Below the pieces are notes generated by a model. The model saw nothing but the letters and a program-made list of their open reading frames with translations. It was not told the DNA's origin and ran no database searches. Of a stretch of 64,000 nt of DNA, positions 11,444-23,500 are shown piece by piece. Where the stretch lies: contig NC_087096.1 of assembly GCF_963855985.1 (NCBI RefSeq), positions 5,766,001-5,830,000 of the forward strand, given 5' to 3'. The DNA is from Ostrinia nubilalis. Taxonomy: Eukaryota > Arthropoda > Insecta > Lepidoptera > Crambidae. Made by a program: the position numbers and the translations under genes. The stretch's first letter is position 1. Each line of letters begins with the position of its first letter.

Positions 11444-12031
11444 CTTTATGTGAGTGTTATTTTTTCATTGTCCGTGTGTGTAATATTGTGTGCGAGAGAC
11501 TGGGAGTACCTTTGTCGTAGTAGGTTAAGGGACTGGCTTATGATGGTCGATGTCCTAAAAGCCTGACTACATTGGGATCAAGGGATTGGTTTGGGGACTG
11601 GCTTATATTGGTCGATGTTCCTAATCAGTCTGCTGTAGCCTGTGAGAGGCTGGGTTGGCCTGTGAGAGGCTGAGTTGGCCTGTGAGAGGCTGAGTTGGCC
11701 TGTGAGAGGCTGAGTTGGCCTGTGAGAGGCGTTATGGAGTTTATGGTTTGGCAAATGGTCGAAGGGACGCTGAGGGGTTGTCCGGTCCATGTCGCCATAT
11801 CAGATGGAGGCTGGTCGAAGGGACGCTTGCGCTCAGTTGTCCGGTCCATTATGTTGGTGTGTGTGTGTGTGTGTGTGTGTGCTTAATTCACCGTCTTCAT
11901 AAATTATGTCAGTGATGGACGAGCGTGGGTGGGATTTACCAGTTATTCATTTTGTCCCTGCAGATTAACGGGAGGAGGAGAGTGACTGGCATATGAGATC
12001 GCACGAGGACGTGCGAATGTCAGTCTGGCCG
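11444..12031 (+). repeat. Retrotransposon 3' untranslated region with tandem repeats
   Basis: Between the pol stop and the 3' LTR lie several nested repeats. These are two copies of GGGACTGGCTTAT-type units (11530 and 11595), about 4.5 copies of the 20-bp unit TGTGAGAGGCTGAGTTGGCC (about 11640-11730), two copies of GGTCGAAGGGACGCT...TTGTCCGGTCCAT (about 11757 and 11814), and a (TG)n tract at about 11855-11881. A purine tract GGGAGGAGGAGAG near 11971-11983 is the best polypurine-tract candidate. No env-like frame is present; open frames on either strand are products of the repeat. Confidence 0.8.
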
Positions 12032-12390
12032 TGACGGCGCATCGATTATTTTAGAGCGGGGTAGTCGTCCCGCTCTGACGCAACACCGAGCGCTGGCGCG
12101 CGCCCGCAGTCGAGCGCAGCCTTCATAGTGGTTACATCGATTTGCATCGCGCAACTACGCTACGTGTTCGGTGGAGTGTCTGTGATTTTCGATTAATTCT
12201 AATATCGGCAATGTAATAGAAGTAATATCTCGGTGATTATTAAAATAGCTTGGACTTAATGGTGAAAGTTCGTTTAATTTTCCTCGCCCGATTACCCACG
12301 CCAATCTACCCACTATTTGACACTATTGGCAATGGAGACCCACGATAATGATAGAGGTACTGATCCTTCACATCAGGGTGACGTGCCTTT
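12032..12390 (+). repeat. 3' LTR of the Ty3/mdg4-type retrotransposon
   Basis: It has the same 359 bp as 6881-7239 and appears identical by eye, followed by the target duplication AAGTA at 12391-12395. Because it copies the LTR-borne gag start, an orphan ATG with the first gag codons is repeated here and runs into flanking DNA. Confidence 0.92.
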
Positions 12391-12881
12391 AAGTACATTC
12401 TGTGTTTTTATTATTATTTAGGCAGTTAAATACTGCACAGTATTTAGTATACCATTTTCTTAATTTTCTTCCATCATACACAAGAATACGCGTGCGTGAG
12501 TCAAAGTTCGCTCGTATGTGAGGCCTTGTCGAATAGTATATAACTAACTGCCTAAATAATAATAAAAACACAGAATGTACTTTTTTAAGTTGCCTCAAGA
12601 CACTGAGAGGTAAATAAGTAGACTTTAATATTATTCATGATAATTCATGCTAAATCATGTATTTCCTCCGCCATTTTCCGCAGTTTGGCACCTCACGTCA
12701 CATCATTTTACCGAAGTCAGCCCTATAGCTTCGGCGCAGTGCCGATCACTGACGTTTGTCAACAAAATGGTGCTTGACTCTTGAGACAGGCTAAATTACA
12801 CCATATTGTTAATGACATTGAGCATACATTTTTTTAAATACCTTCGCGAAGTAAAACTTCTGTACATAGTACTGGTATAAG

Positions 12882-14367
12882 TAAGTAAGTAGCAAAGTGA
12901 AATGAAAATTAGAGGGATGTAAAGTTCAAAGTCAAAGTCAAAGTTTCTTTATTTGTTTAGACTAATAAATAGTTCTTACAAATGGTCATTTTGCTCTTAA
13001 AGAGCCTCTACATGTCTCATAAATCTTTTTACCCTACCAGAGCGCTTCGAGACCAACATTTGGCAAGTGCTGAGAAGAAGCGCCGCAACAAACTCAGTCA
13101 CCACTGTCTGCCGGTTAATATAAATAAATAGAAAAAGCAGTAGTAGTAGGTACATCTGAAGGTATGTTAGGTAGTTAGATAGCTCCTATTTTTATCTTCG
13201 ATTGATCCATGTCAGATGTCTATGGCAGCTGAAAAGAACTATTATACTTATTACTTATCGTAAGCACTAAGCTGTTTCACGTTCGTCCGCTGTTTGATAA
13301 AACTAACGAAAATAAGACATCAGGATGATGTTCTACTTTTTGATTCCTGTAAAACTATACATATGTGGCTCTAGAATAGCATCATCCCATCTCCCGTGGG
13401 ACTCGTAATAAAACTGTATCAACTGGACAAACTACATAATATTTGGAACATTGTAATTTTTATAAGGAAATCGCACTTAACTTCTTCTTAAAACAGTTAT
13501 TTGTTAATCAAGGCTTTATTCGCACATGCACTCCGCCATGCTGCGATAGCGCAGGCCAGCAGTGGCCGCGGATAATGGCAGTACATCCGCTTCCGGTCGC
13601 GCTATCCGAGGCTTCGCTTCCGTTCCGGATCTGATTCCAGCACAATGAATGTGCAAATGGCGTCGATCTAATTATATTTTGATGATTGCAGCTGTAATAA
13701 TTAATTAGTAGATTGTGGTATGATAAAGTGTTGTATTAATTTAATTTTCTCTATCAGAGAGACGTCGTCGTTTCAGCCAAATGGCGTCCACTACTGGATA
13801 AAGGCCTCCCCCAAGGTTTTCCATAATGAACCTCCTATTTTGATGAAGGTCCTGCGCTACCCGCATCGGGTATCGCGCTTCTATCGGTTCTTCCCACGAT
13901 CGCGCGACCTTTACCAGATCGTCGGTTCCCTTAGTAGGAGGCCTGACGACAGACAGACGACTGAGACAGAGAGACGTACGAGTAATAGTTATTAGATTAG
14001 AAAAGAATTACCGGGGTGGTTATTTATTTTTGAATCGCGTGTTGTCATGCATCAGAAATACTTCTTTGAAGTTGCTTCGTGCAATAGCTGCACCTTGCAG
14101 CGTCAGGATGCATTAACTAGATTAGGCCACATTGAATTAGGTGAGGATTTTTACATTTCTATCTATTTTCTGCTGGCTATCTAGTTCTATCTTTGGTTCG
14201 TATCAAGAATTGTATGTGTATGTAGGTATATATTATATTTTATATATTATGTATATATTAATATTATTTTGTGTATTATTTGTATGTATTATTTTGGTTT
14301 AAATTTTATGCCTTTTGTTATCATTTATTTCTTTAGTGTCGACACCGCCTTCCCCTTCATATTTGTT
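12882..14367. other. Non-coding stretch with retrotransposon relics
   Basis: At about 12925-13135 is a reverse-oriented interspersed repeat beginning AAAGTCAAAGTTTCTTTATT, containing GCTGAGAAGAAGCGCCGCAA, of a type very common in lepidopteran genomes (3' end of a SINE/LINE). At about 13765-13925, reading the minus strand, is another 5'-truncated non-LTR retrotransposon tail (GGCCTTTATCCAGTAGTGGA, with the usual GGATAAAGGCCTCCCCCAAG on the plus strand). No intact gene is seen. Confidence 0.55.
13765..13925 (-). pseudogene. 5'-truncated non-LTR retrotransposon tail
   Basis: On the minus strand, an A-box-less coding tail with words such as LWKTLGEAF followed by WTPFG can be read, interrupted by stops. 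This is the familiar C-terminal end of lepidopteran endonuclease-reverse-transcriptase relics. It is the same family as the split copy at 4440-4529. Confidence 0.5.
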
Positions 14368-14371
14368 TTAA

Positions 14372-15644
14372 CACTAGAAGTGCCGAAGATTGCGACCCCC
14401 CTAAAAGCGCCGCTGGGTCAATTTTGTCCCAGCATATATTTTGTAACATTTTTTAGTTTCAGACATGAACATTATGGTTAAAACTATTTGTAGTATCCTT
14501 AAAAAAACGTTTATCTATATATTTAAATCAATATGTACTTATTTCTTTAAAAATATAAAATATATTCAATTTTAATTTTGAATTATTAAAAGTTAGATAT
14601 TTTTGGTTTCATATAAAAATAGTCTTTTATTACATGGTGTTATACTGTATTAAAATTATGAAATTACTACTTTAACTAGTCATTATTATTTTTGAAAGAA
14701 AAATAAAATATCTTAAAAATATCAGTGCACATTTTGCACAATGTTTTTGTATGGTTTTTTTGTCTCTCTGGTGTACTATGTGTTTAGGAATGTCTATAGG
14801 TATGGTTATTTTTTTGTTATTCGTACACACACAGTGAAGTTTTTTACCAGTTACACTGAAAAGTATGTACGTTTAATTTTCAAAATTATATAAGTCACAC
14901 ATTTTAAAAATGTTTCAAATCATACAATGTATGAACTGGCCAATGTCTAGAAGCCACCTTCCTTCTAATATTATAAATGTAAAAGTTAATAAAGATTGAT
15001 GAATTGAAGGATGGATGGACTGATGAATGGATAGGAAGGATGAATGGGGGGATATATGCCTTGAACTTGAACTAAGTGAGTATGGATTCATGATTAGATC
15101 GATGGATGTTTTTTCACTCTTTTACGCAAAAAATACTAAGCCGATCTTAATAAAACTTTTCATTTTTATTGCTAATACTTCAGAATAACATAATATAGGC
15201 TATAATTTAGAATAATGTTCAGTTATTTGGTCAAATAACAACGATAAATGTAAAGAAATTAGGTCTTTCTATGATAAATTTAATTTCTCACGGGTGAAGT
15301 CACAGGCAAAAACTAGTACAATATATTTACATTTCTGCATTGTCACGAGTCACCTAAACGCTCCTCACCTCTCCACTCTCGTATCTCCTCGAAACAAGGA
15401 CTCTTCGTCGAATTATTGTTGCAAATACCAGGGTGGGACAAAATTGACCCAGTGGCGCTTCTAGGTAAAACCGATTTTAAATTTTTTTCTATTAATATTA
15501 TAGTATCAAAAACATTAAAAAATTATAAAACTCAATAAATCAGAAAAAGTCAAAAAGTTTCATGGACTTTCGTTAAAAAATAAAAAAGTTAGAGACGATC
15601 AAACTCGCGAGTGGGACAAAAATGGGACGGCGGCCTTTCTAGTG
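14372..15644. mobile_element. Non-autonomous piggyBac-like element, 1,273 bp
   Basis: TTAA at 14368-14371 and again at 15645-15648 flanks ends that read CACTAGAA... and ...TTCTAGTG. A TTAA target and CYCTAGAA-like termini are diagnostic of piggyBac-type elements. Sub-terminal GCTGGGTCAATTTTGTCCCA (about 14411-14430) recurs in inverted orientation at about 15433-15452, and GTGGGACAAAAATGGGAC recurs near 15611-15628. No transposase frame exists. It carries a nested interspersed repeat at about 14960-15320 ending in CACGGGTGAAGTCACAGGC, a tail common in lepidopteran genomes. Confidence 0.82.
14960..15320 (+). repeat. Interspersed repeat nested in the piggyBac-like element
   Basis: It runs from CTAATATTATAAATGTAAAAG to CGGGTGAAGTCACAGGCAAA and ACTAGTA. 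Both ends resemble the start and end of a widespread lepidopteran repeat (TAATATTATAAATGCGAAAG ... GCGGGCGAAGTCGCGGGC). There is no coding sequence. Confidence 0.45.
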
Positions 15645-15659
15645 TTAAGTAACTGTCCT

Positions 15660-15785
15660 CACCATAGGTTGTCTGGAAGAGATCGCTTCATAGCAATAAG
15701 ACCGCCTAGTTGTACCTTGTGTGTTCCTTGTCTTTCTGTTCTGTTCTTTGGTGTGCAATATAGAGTTTTTATTATTATTATTTCT
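15660..15785 (+). repeat. 3' tail of a non-LTR retrotransposon
   Basis: GGTTGTCTGGAAGAGATCGC, then AGACCGCCTAGTTGTACCTT and an ATT-rich end, match a 3' UTR tail very common in lepidopteran LINEs. A second copy of the same tail lies inside the Polinton at about 46445-46580. Confidence 0.5.
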
Positions 15786-18700
15786 TAGACTTGTATGGCG
15801 GATACCACACCAGGCTAAACATAGTGGATGTGCCGTAGAATGTACTTTTATTCAAATTACTAAGACTTATTAATTCATTCCAACACAGACACACATAGAT
15901 TATTTATTTATTTTATTTATTTATTATTACATTATTAAGCCGTTACATCTTTGATTTAAATAGTGTCTCAAATCCTCTTGAGGTTTGTCTACTATTGTTC
16001 TCTATACAAATTTTAGCGAGTGCGCACTACACTACGATGTCCAAAGCGTTTACAAGATTGTGATGTTTTGGACTTCTGACAACAGACTAGTGTAAAAATA
16101 TGACTTGACTCAACGTACTAGTTTTAATTTAATCACATTTAGATTGTACTGAAAGAATGAACGAACTTATAAATATTCAATAGTCGTTATGTTTAGGGTT
16201 ACACAAAGACTGCACCCTGGCCAGTGCAGTGACGAGTGATGGGAACAACGCACCGGGACCGGAACGGATAACGACCCGGAACGATTCCAGCGTCCAGCAC
16301 CCGGTTCCGGTCTTCCGCTACCACGTACTGTAATGAAGTTAACTACTAAAGTAAAATGAATTATTAATGTTTTTCTACAATTTTACATAAAAAATAAATA
16401 ATATGGCGGTATTGTAATAATATAATTGGTAATTGCTATTATTCATGACAAACAACAAAGTCTACAAATAACAAAATAAAAACATCGGCAAAGTAGAAAA
16501 AAGGAAATATGGAAATGAATGTTTTTCGCTCCTTTCATTGGCAAATTTCTTGAAAGTATCAGAAAGAGAGAACACCGATTTCCAGCCATTGCCATTTGGT
16601 TTTATGACGGAGTGGTAAGTGGTAGAGTGGAAATAAATTAAGCATAAATTCATAATTAAACATTAAATCTAAACTTTTAAAATTAATTCAATTACACAAA
16701 GTTTTTTATACTTCCATGTCAAACAAATTAGAAATGGTTTATTGCCATGCCGATCACACACGTGTACTCGTACAAGCTTTCACATCTTAATTGGTGTCTA
16801 GTTACACGAGTAGGTGTCAGCAAAACGGTTCTTTCAAAATCAAAACAAAGGTGGCATAAAGAGCTGTTTAAATAATAGTCCCCGTTTTAGCTGATTGCGA
16901 AGCAGCGCCCTCTACCCTTTGTTTGGGGGCACTCGAGCCGACGCTCGACTCGCTCGCGAGCTTGTGAAAGGTTCCACTGTAATTATGACATCATTTCGAA
17001 ATACGTGGACATTAGAGGGGTTAGTTGCTGTTGCCTTTATACGCAAGTTTTAATGGACCTTACCTTTCCGGTAAAATAGAGTGATTTGCTTATCAAATTG
17101 TAACATTTTTGTCGATGCGATTCTTTCAATAGGTACTCCATAAAAGTGCAGAAAGTGTAAATAAGTGGTATTGTCATAGATTTATGTATATTAAGTATAT
17201 GCTCAAAGGCTTTTAAGTTATCAGGTGGGTAATATTATATTTGTCTTGTGAATCCTCCTGGCTGAATGTTATTTCTTTCTAGACTTTCACATGGTTTTCA
17301 CAGTGAGAGCACTATTCGTATACTCTATCATGCCTTTTTTAAATTATTTTGGACATAATATTGCTTGACTTTACGACGATATTATCAGAAAACTTATGTC
17401 TCTAGCCTCCCTTTTAAAAACACTCCATATAGTCTTTAAAACATTGTAAATGAAGACTTACTTTGTATAGATCTACGACGTATTTCAGTGTCTGCACAAA
17501 AACTTCAAAAATAAACGACTAGACTAAGAGGCGCGATTTATGATAATTTTTGTAGGTTCTAACTAAAGTTCTTGTAACACTACTGTGCTCGCTTTGGAAA
17601 CTACTTGTAGCAACGTGTGACACAATAAATTGACTTAGTGGGACGTATAGTGACGTGTCGGGGTTCGAGTGAGAGACAGCCCTCCAAGCAAGGGCCCTCG
17701 AGGCGTGAGACCGCGAGGGCGCTACACCACCTCCCTAATGGCCACTTGTGCTCCGATCGATGCCTCTATTTGTATCTGATTTGTGACAATATCGTTTAGG
17801 GTGCCATTGTGATTTTTTTGGTATAAAAAATATTTTGAGCGACTTTTTCATAGCGGCCCAAGAGATGTTTTTGCTATGGTGGTTCGGGGCATAATAGATA
17901 AGCAAATGCAGAAAATACTTGTGATTGTTTAATGCAAGGCGAAACACAGGCAGTTGAGTGGGATGATGTAGGTAGTGTAGAGTTATTATTTTCAATTAAA
18001 TAAGTGTAACATAATAGTCAATAACACATTACATAACGGACAACATCCGCCCACAATCACACTCCTGACGAACACGATTAGTCTGTCAAGAATGTAATGA
18101 CTGAGAGGAAGAAGAACATAATTATTCCATCTTCATATCACTCATATAATTTTGTATTGTGAGTTTTGAATTACTACTTCACAAAAATCATCACGTCATA
18201 AAACAATGAAACGAAAAACGTGCAGAGAAATAACTACGATTTTAATTTAAAAACGAAACTGATTCAGAGTAAACCGTGTCCAACTACTGTAATCGTCGGA
18301 ATTGAGACAAACATCGCCCGAACACCTCAGAATGTAGGACAACAGGCGAAACTGGAAATCATTTTTCCCGTTTTAAAACCTAGCGCGTTCAAAATGTCTG
18401 GCGCAGCAAAAAATGGAATAGGAGAAAAACTGCCAACGAGCAACGATAGTTCCACTCTGCCACCATCGATGCTTAGCTAGTATAGACGTAAGATGCGAAC
18501 GTGTCGGTTTTATTCAATAATCTGCTACGTTAGCGCATATTCAGCTAGATTCAGCTCGTTGGTTCACATGACTTCGTTCAAATTCAGTATTGCTACACAT
18601 CGCACCATGAGAATGAAAGTGAATCATTTAAAATTTTGGAGTATCGAGTTGGTCTTTAGACAAGTCTGACTTAGACTAACAAAAATAAATACAAAAGTTA

Positions 18701-19332
18701 ATTCTTCTATCTTCAATGAATGTCACAATTTAAATTCTTGTAAACCAAAAAATTGTGCAATATGGCATATTACTGGAATATGACGTCATTATTGCTTTAT
18801 GCCAATCTACTTGTTTTAATTTCAAGGCATATGTGCAACCTATAACATACAAAACGAATCCGTTTTCAATTTTAAGACACAATAAATGTGCAACCTATTA
18901 TACATACTTTTCATTAACATCCTCTTTGAGAACTCACACTAGCAGATGCCAGTGTAATTCACATGTTGTCAAATAGCTCACTCTCTACTCTAGTGTGTGT
19001 TGCACATTGCGACGGAGCGTACATACGTTGCAAATATCACAACATACGTTGCTGCAAATACGAGTATCACATGATTTACTCTTTGTGGCGGTGCGAGGAA
19101 AAATCGCAGAGCTTTAAAAAAATTAAACCCCCCAGAGGAGATTGAATGCGAGACTTGCGTTCGCGTCGGGAACATTTTCTTTTATGACATCAGCGCTGCG
19201 ACGGACTGTTAGCGGGATGAAAGCGCGGGTTTGTCAGGCTATGCATTGCTATTTTATATGGTTTCCTTTACATATTTTTTCATTGTTAAAATGTAGTCTA
19301 TGTGTGAATGGAAGGAGACATGAACGTTTATA

Positions 19333-19912
19333 CAGGGTGTAAGGTACTCAATACTCAATACTCAAATCTTTATTGCATTTCACAGTGTACATTAGGTTTT
19401 AAATATATAATTGGATCACCATGAACCCTGTCGGGCACAACAACAATGGAGAGGAGGAATTTGAAAAATAATAATTATTATTGTATTAAACTAGATTCTT
19501 AAATATTATTAATTAGAATAAATATTAAATTATTGTATCCAGTGTATTATTATATTATAAGTACACGTTTATAGGTACACGTTTGAATAACTTGGATATT
19601 GATTTCAGATCGCTGAACTCGATATTTTTCTTCTGGGAAGTGAAAATGAATGCGGTATAATAATTTATTTTCTTTCTCTTCAATGTTGGTAAAAACACTG
19701 TTTCCCTTGTGCCAGTGATTTTTACTTAGTTTATTTGGTCGACAGAATATTATTGTAATTTTTGCTAAAAGTGGTGCTTTTAAATGTAAAAAATAAAAGC
19801 CTTACAATGTTGAAAGTTCTTAATGGAAATATATTTCTGCTAGTTTTTAACTTAAAAGCATTCTCAGAATTCTTATTGAAACATTTTCATCCAACCTGTC
19901 CGTACACCCTGT
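19333..19912. repeat. Candidate MITE with ACAGGGTGTA ends
   Basis: TACAGGGTGTAAGG at 19333 and GTACACCCTGTA ending near 19914 form short inverted termini around about 580 bp. The interior holds ACTCAATACTCAATACTCAA followed by TCTTTATTGCATTT, another common interspersed repeat. No frame codes for a transposase. Confidence 0.4.
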
Positions 19913-20430
19913 ATTCGTTTCGTTTCGTTTAATAAATGTAAACCAAGCGAATATTTTTGATATTTCAAAAGTTGAATGCGAGGAAAAATTTAATTATTAC
20001 AGCATAATATTATACTAGTAAAGCTTTTCGCATCTTCACGGTCTACGGTCCTAAGAATTGCACTCAGACATTCATAAATCGTTGGATATGAGGCTAATTT
20101 AATTTACCCACTCACCGTCGAGTTGCAATTCGCCCGAAGTGTGCATTCAGCGTTTCCGCGATTCTTTCGGCCTCATAACTAATGCACATAAATTACCATG
20201 GAAGAGCACTTAACCGCGAAAATATGCAAAATTACGTGTAACGTGCATCTAGCCACATGTGCGCTGCTGTTAAGAGAAGTGGAAATTGTAATAAGGGTAC
20301 TTTTACGCGGGGCCCGCTAACGACGCACTCCGCGTATAACTGAACTTGTAAATATTCATAACGTGGTGGATAGAGGAGCAGACGCGCCTTCTGGCAGGTA
20401 ATAGCTTAAGGCTCAATTTTCCTAATAAAT

Positions 20431-20552
20431 ATAGTCAGCGTCAAATAGTTCGTGACTAAAGTGGCCAAAAAGTTGATAACACAACCGCCAATTTTACGTG
20501 TTCCAAACTTAGTGGCTACTTTGGGTCACGAACTATTGGACGCTGACTGTAT
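20431..20552. repeat. Short foldback element
   Basis: ATAGTCAGCGTCAAATAGTT...GTGACTAAAGTGGCC pairs imperfectly with GTGGCTACTTTGGGTCAC...CTATTGGACGCTGACTGTAT, giving two arms of about 40 bp around a short loop. Non-coding. Confidence 0.65.
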
Positions 20553-23500
20553 CTACATAGTAGCTGAACCGTCAGACGTTGATTTTTCATAATTGTAACC
20601 CATGGAAATTCATATGAATCACTGTGGGCACTCTACACTCTTCAGCGGGATAGATCATAAAAAATCATATGCCATAGAAAACAGACGTTCAGTTTTACCC
20701 GAATTTGAATTATACCCCAAAACTTTTTCAATTTTTCTCTTCATATAAGAGTCTTCCTCGGAAAGAATATTTGAAAAAAAAAGAAGAAAAAATTTAGTAA
20801 TTTCAAAGAATTCAGCTGTTCTCGAGTTTTGCGAATATCAGCACGTTTTTATTTGGATAAAAGTAGAACCTACCTATTTTCTTCAAAGTTAAAATAAATT
20901 TAAAAAAAGTTTTCTTAAGTCATTGAACGCCGAGACGCTAGACACAATGGAAATTGTATTGTTCGAGGCTCACCGGTGAGCCGCGTGGCGTCCAACGTGT
21001 TAAACAACTTGATCATACTACTATTCTCATGATATTCGATATATTATAATTTAGGATGACCAGCCATGGAATATTATGACACCTTTTAGAATTTGCAGAA
21101 TGCTGAAATTTAAATACAATATTGCACATTGTTATGAATACGAGAATAGAGACTCATTTCGAACATATTTATATTACGAAAATTTGTTGATTTGATACTC
21201 TATCATTTCACTCGAAACTTTATTGCAATCATCCCCCTGAAAATATTTGATGAAGGAATTCCTATGACGAAATAAATTGAATGACACTTTTATTGGAAGT
21301 ACAATAATAATGTCCCTGTCTCTGTGCAACAGCAATTCGTTTTATTATTAAAAAAAAGTAATATTACAAATAACTGAATAGCAGTCCGGTCATTGCATAT
21401 AGTAACATATTCATTCTTTACTTTTACTGAGAATATAACTACACAATACATTATAAAAACGATACAAAGCACTCAATAATCTGGGATTGCCGATTGAAAA
21501 CTCTACTTCAATATAAAATTTTAATTTTAGTTTTTACTTTGGCCACAAGATACCTTTCTATTATGTGCTTTGGCCATCAAAATTGTAATTTTAATAGAGA
21601 GGATTTATTTATTCATGCCTCTTTTTGGCTTCAGCAGAGTTTCAAGCGTCATGATTATTAAATTTATTTACCTATTTGGTTCAATACTCAGCAATTTGAA
21701 TGCATTGAGGTTTGAAAATAGTTATTAACAAAACTAATTTGTGACTTGGTTGACCAACAGTTGGACTTATGTCTAGGTAATGTATGTACATTACACACAT
21801 TTTATTATATGTATTTCAGGATTTCAGGGCTAGTTCTCATTTGGAAGACACTGTTTTATATTTCCCAATTTTTTAATGAAAAAGTAGGTCGCAAAAGGCA
21901 ATAAACGCATTTTAATATAAAAGTCGACCGTTGGCGCAGCGACATATAAATTATGCATTCGTTATGAAGTTCGCGCCAACGAGCAAATGATAATTAACTT
22001 ACTCCAATGTGAGTTTTTATCCAATCAACTGGAAATGACATTTCACCGATTCGTTCAATCTTTTAATTACATTTATTGAATAACCCTGAGTTATTTAATT
22101 GTTAAAAAGGCCTTTTTATTGAACACTTCGATCATTATGCATAATGGTATAGTGTATCTACCTACTGACTTTAGTTGACACCACGATTTTTTTAGCTCTG
22201 TGGCTCTACATAAAAATGCTATCGTCCTAAACTTATGACGTCACGCAGGTATTCGCCAACTAAACTGATTATTTATTTTGATTTGAAAGCTGAACTCTGT
22301 CAATTTGTGAAAGGTGTTTATTTTTCAATAAGGTCCTAAAAAGGGCATTCTCTTTTGGAAGGACTCTCAGATCGCAGTTCATTAGGGTGAGTGGCGCCGG
22401 TGCAACAAGGGCTTGTGATGTAGATTATGCACGGATTTACTCCGTACTTTTTGCTTTATTGATGTTTTGGTAGAAAGTACACAATACAAGCCTTAATGCA
22501 AACCTCAGACCTATCTACAATTGAGCAGAATCTGACATTCCACATTAAGGCTTAAGATCAGAACGCTAATCTTCTCTTTAGTAAATTTTCAATCAATCTT
22601 AAATTGCATCTTAGTCCTGAAATCCTGAAATAGGTAGGTACCTATACCTATATCATGATTTTCGGGGTTATTATTTAGCTCTCCATTGACAATATTGTAT
22701 GCTGCTGGGTATGGAACTAGGTACGTCTGAACAGTGGCAAGCCTTGCCTTGAATAAGCTATATGTTTATTGCAGATTTCTCAAATAAGTTACTTATTATT
22801 TGTTTCTGTGGCGGTTTACAAGATTTACGATAGCATGCAATGCATGATTTTGTCAAACGACAAGAAATGCCAACCTAGTACGGCTTCATTTAACCGATTC
22901 GCAATAGGTTGTGTTATACAGTCAACCGCACACCAACTAATTGCCACTCCGGTTGCAACGGAAACCTTGTATGCTTGTAACGAGGTTGTACGAGGTACGA
23001 GGCTGTAGCAAGCACGCACGGTACTTGTTCGAACGTGTACAAACTCAAGACGCAATGTAACAACGCAGGGGCGTACTTGGACATCGGAATTCAATCAGTT
23101 CCCATTCAATGTTTGACGAGCTTTGTTAAGATCGTTAGAGAGCTTTACTAACAAAAGAGTACAAACAGTTGGCAAGCTATTGAACAGACATAGACATTAG
23201 ACGAGCTGCTCAAGGGTTCAGTATGAAAGTTGTGTCATACGTGCTTTAGTTAATAAATATAATAGAATTTAATATTACTTTATCGACTAACACTTATACA
23301 ATGTTACGCTCCTCTCGCGCGCTTCGAAACGTCTCTAAATGAGTTTGTTAATTAACACTTGTCAACAACTATGTGGGCAAAATTTGACATCAGCACAGCC
23401 AGTCTAGTAGCATAGAGAAGTCTTTGAGTAAGTAGGTATACATCATGTGTGTTTGTAGCTATGTTCAATATGCTCTGAGAATTCATGGGAGGCAGGTAAC

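Larger units (their letters stand above)
6562..12873. mobile_element. Foldback (long-inverted-repeat) element split by an LTR retrotransposon
   Basis: The DNA at about 6600-6880 is the reverse complement of about 12590-12873. The inner arms continue across the retrotransposon junction: 12391-12430 pairs with 12552-12590. Removing the retrotransposon (6881-12395) leaves roughly 0.8 kb with arms of about 320 bp around a short centre. Outer flanks AGTATAAG (6554-6561) and GGTATAAG (12874-12881) differ at one base and look like an 8-bp target duplication, which would suggest a hAT-type mobiliser. The left terminus carries a tandem doubling of CACAGAATAATAATAAGTAC. No open frame belongs to this element. 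Confidence 0.8.

Noticed and set aside
11578..11915. Several frames on both strands in the retrotransposon 3' region
   Set aside because: They follow the 20-bp tandem repeat and (TG)n tract; repetitive proline/threonine/serine composition, no env-like motif.
18220..18480. 86-codon frame with ordinary composition
   Set aside because: No domain, low similarity to anything I recognise and surrounded by AT-rich DNA.
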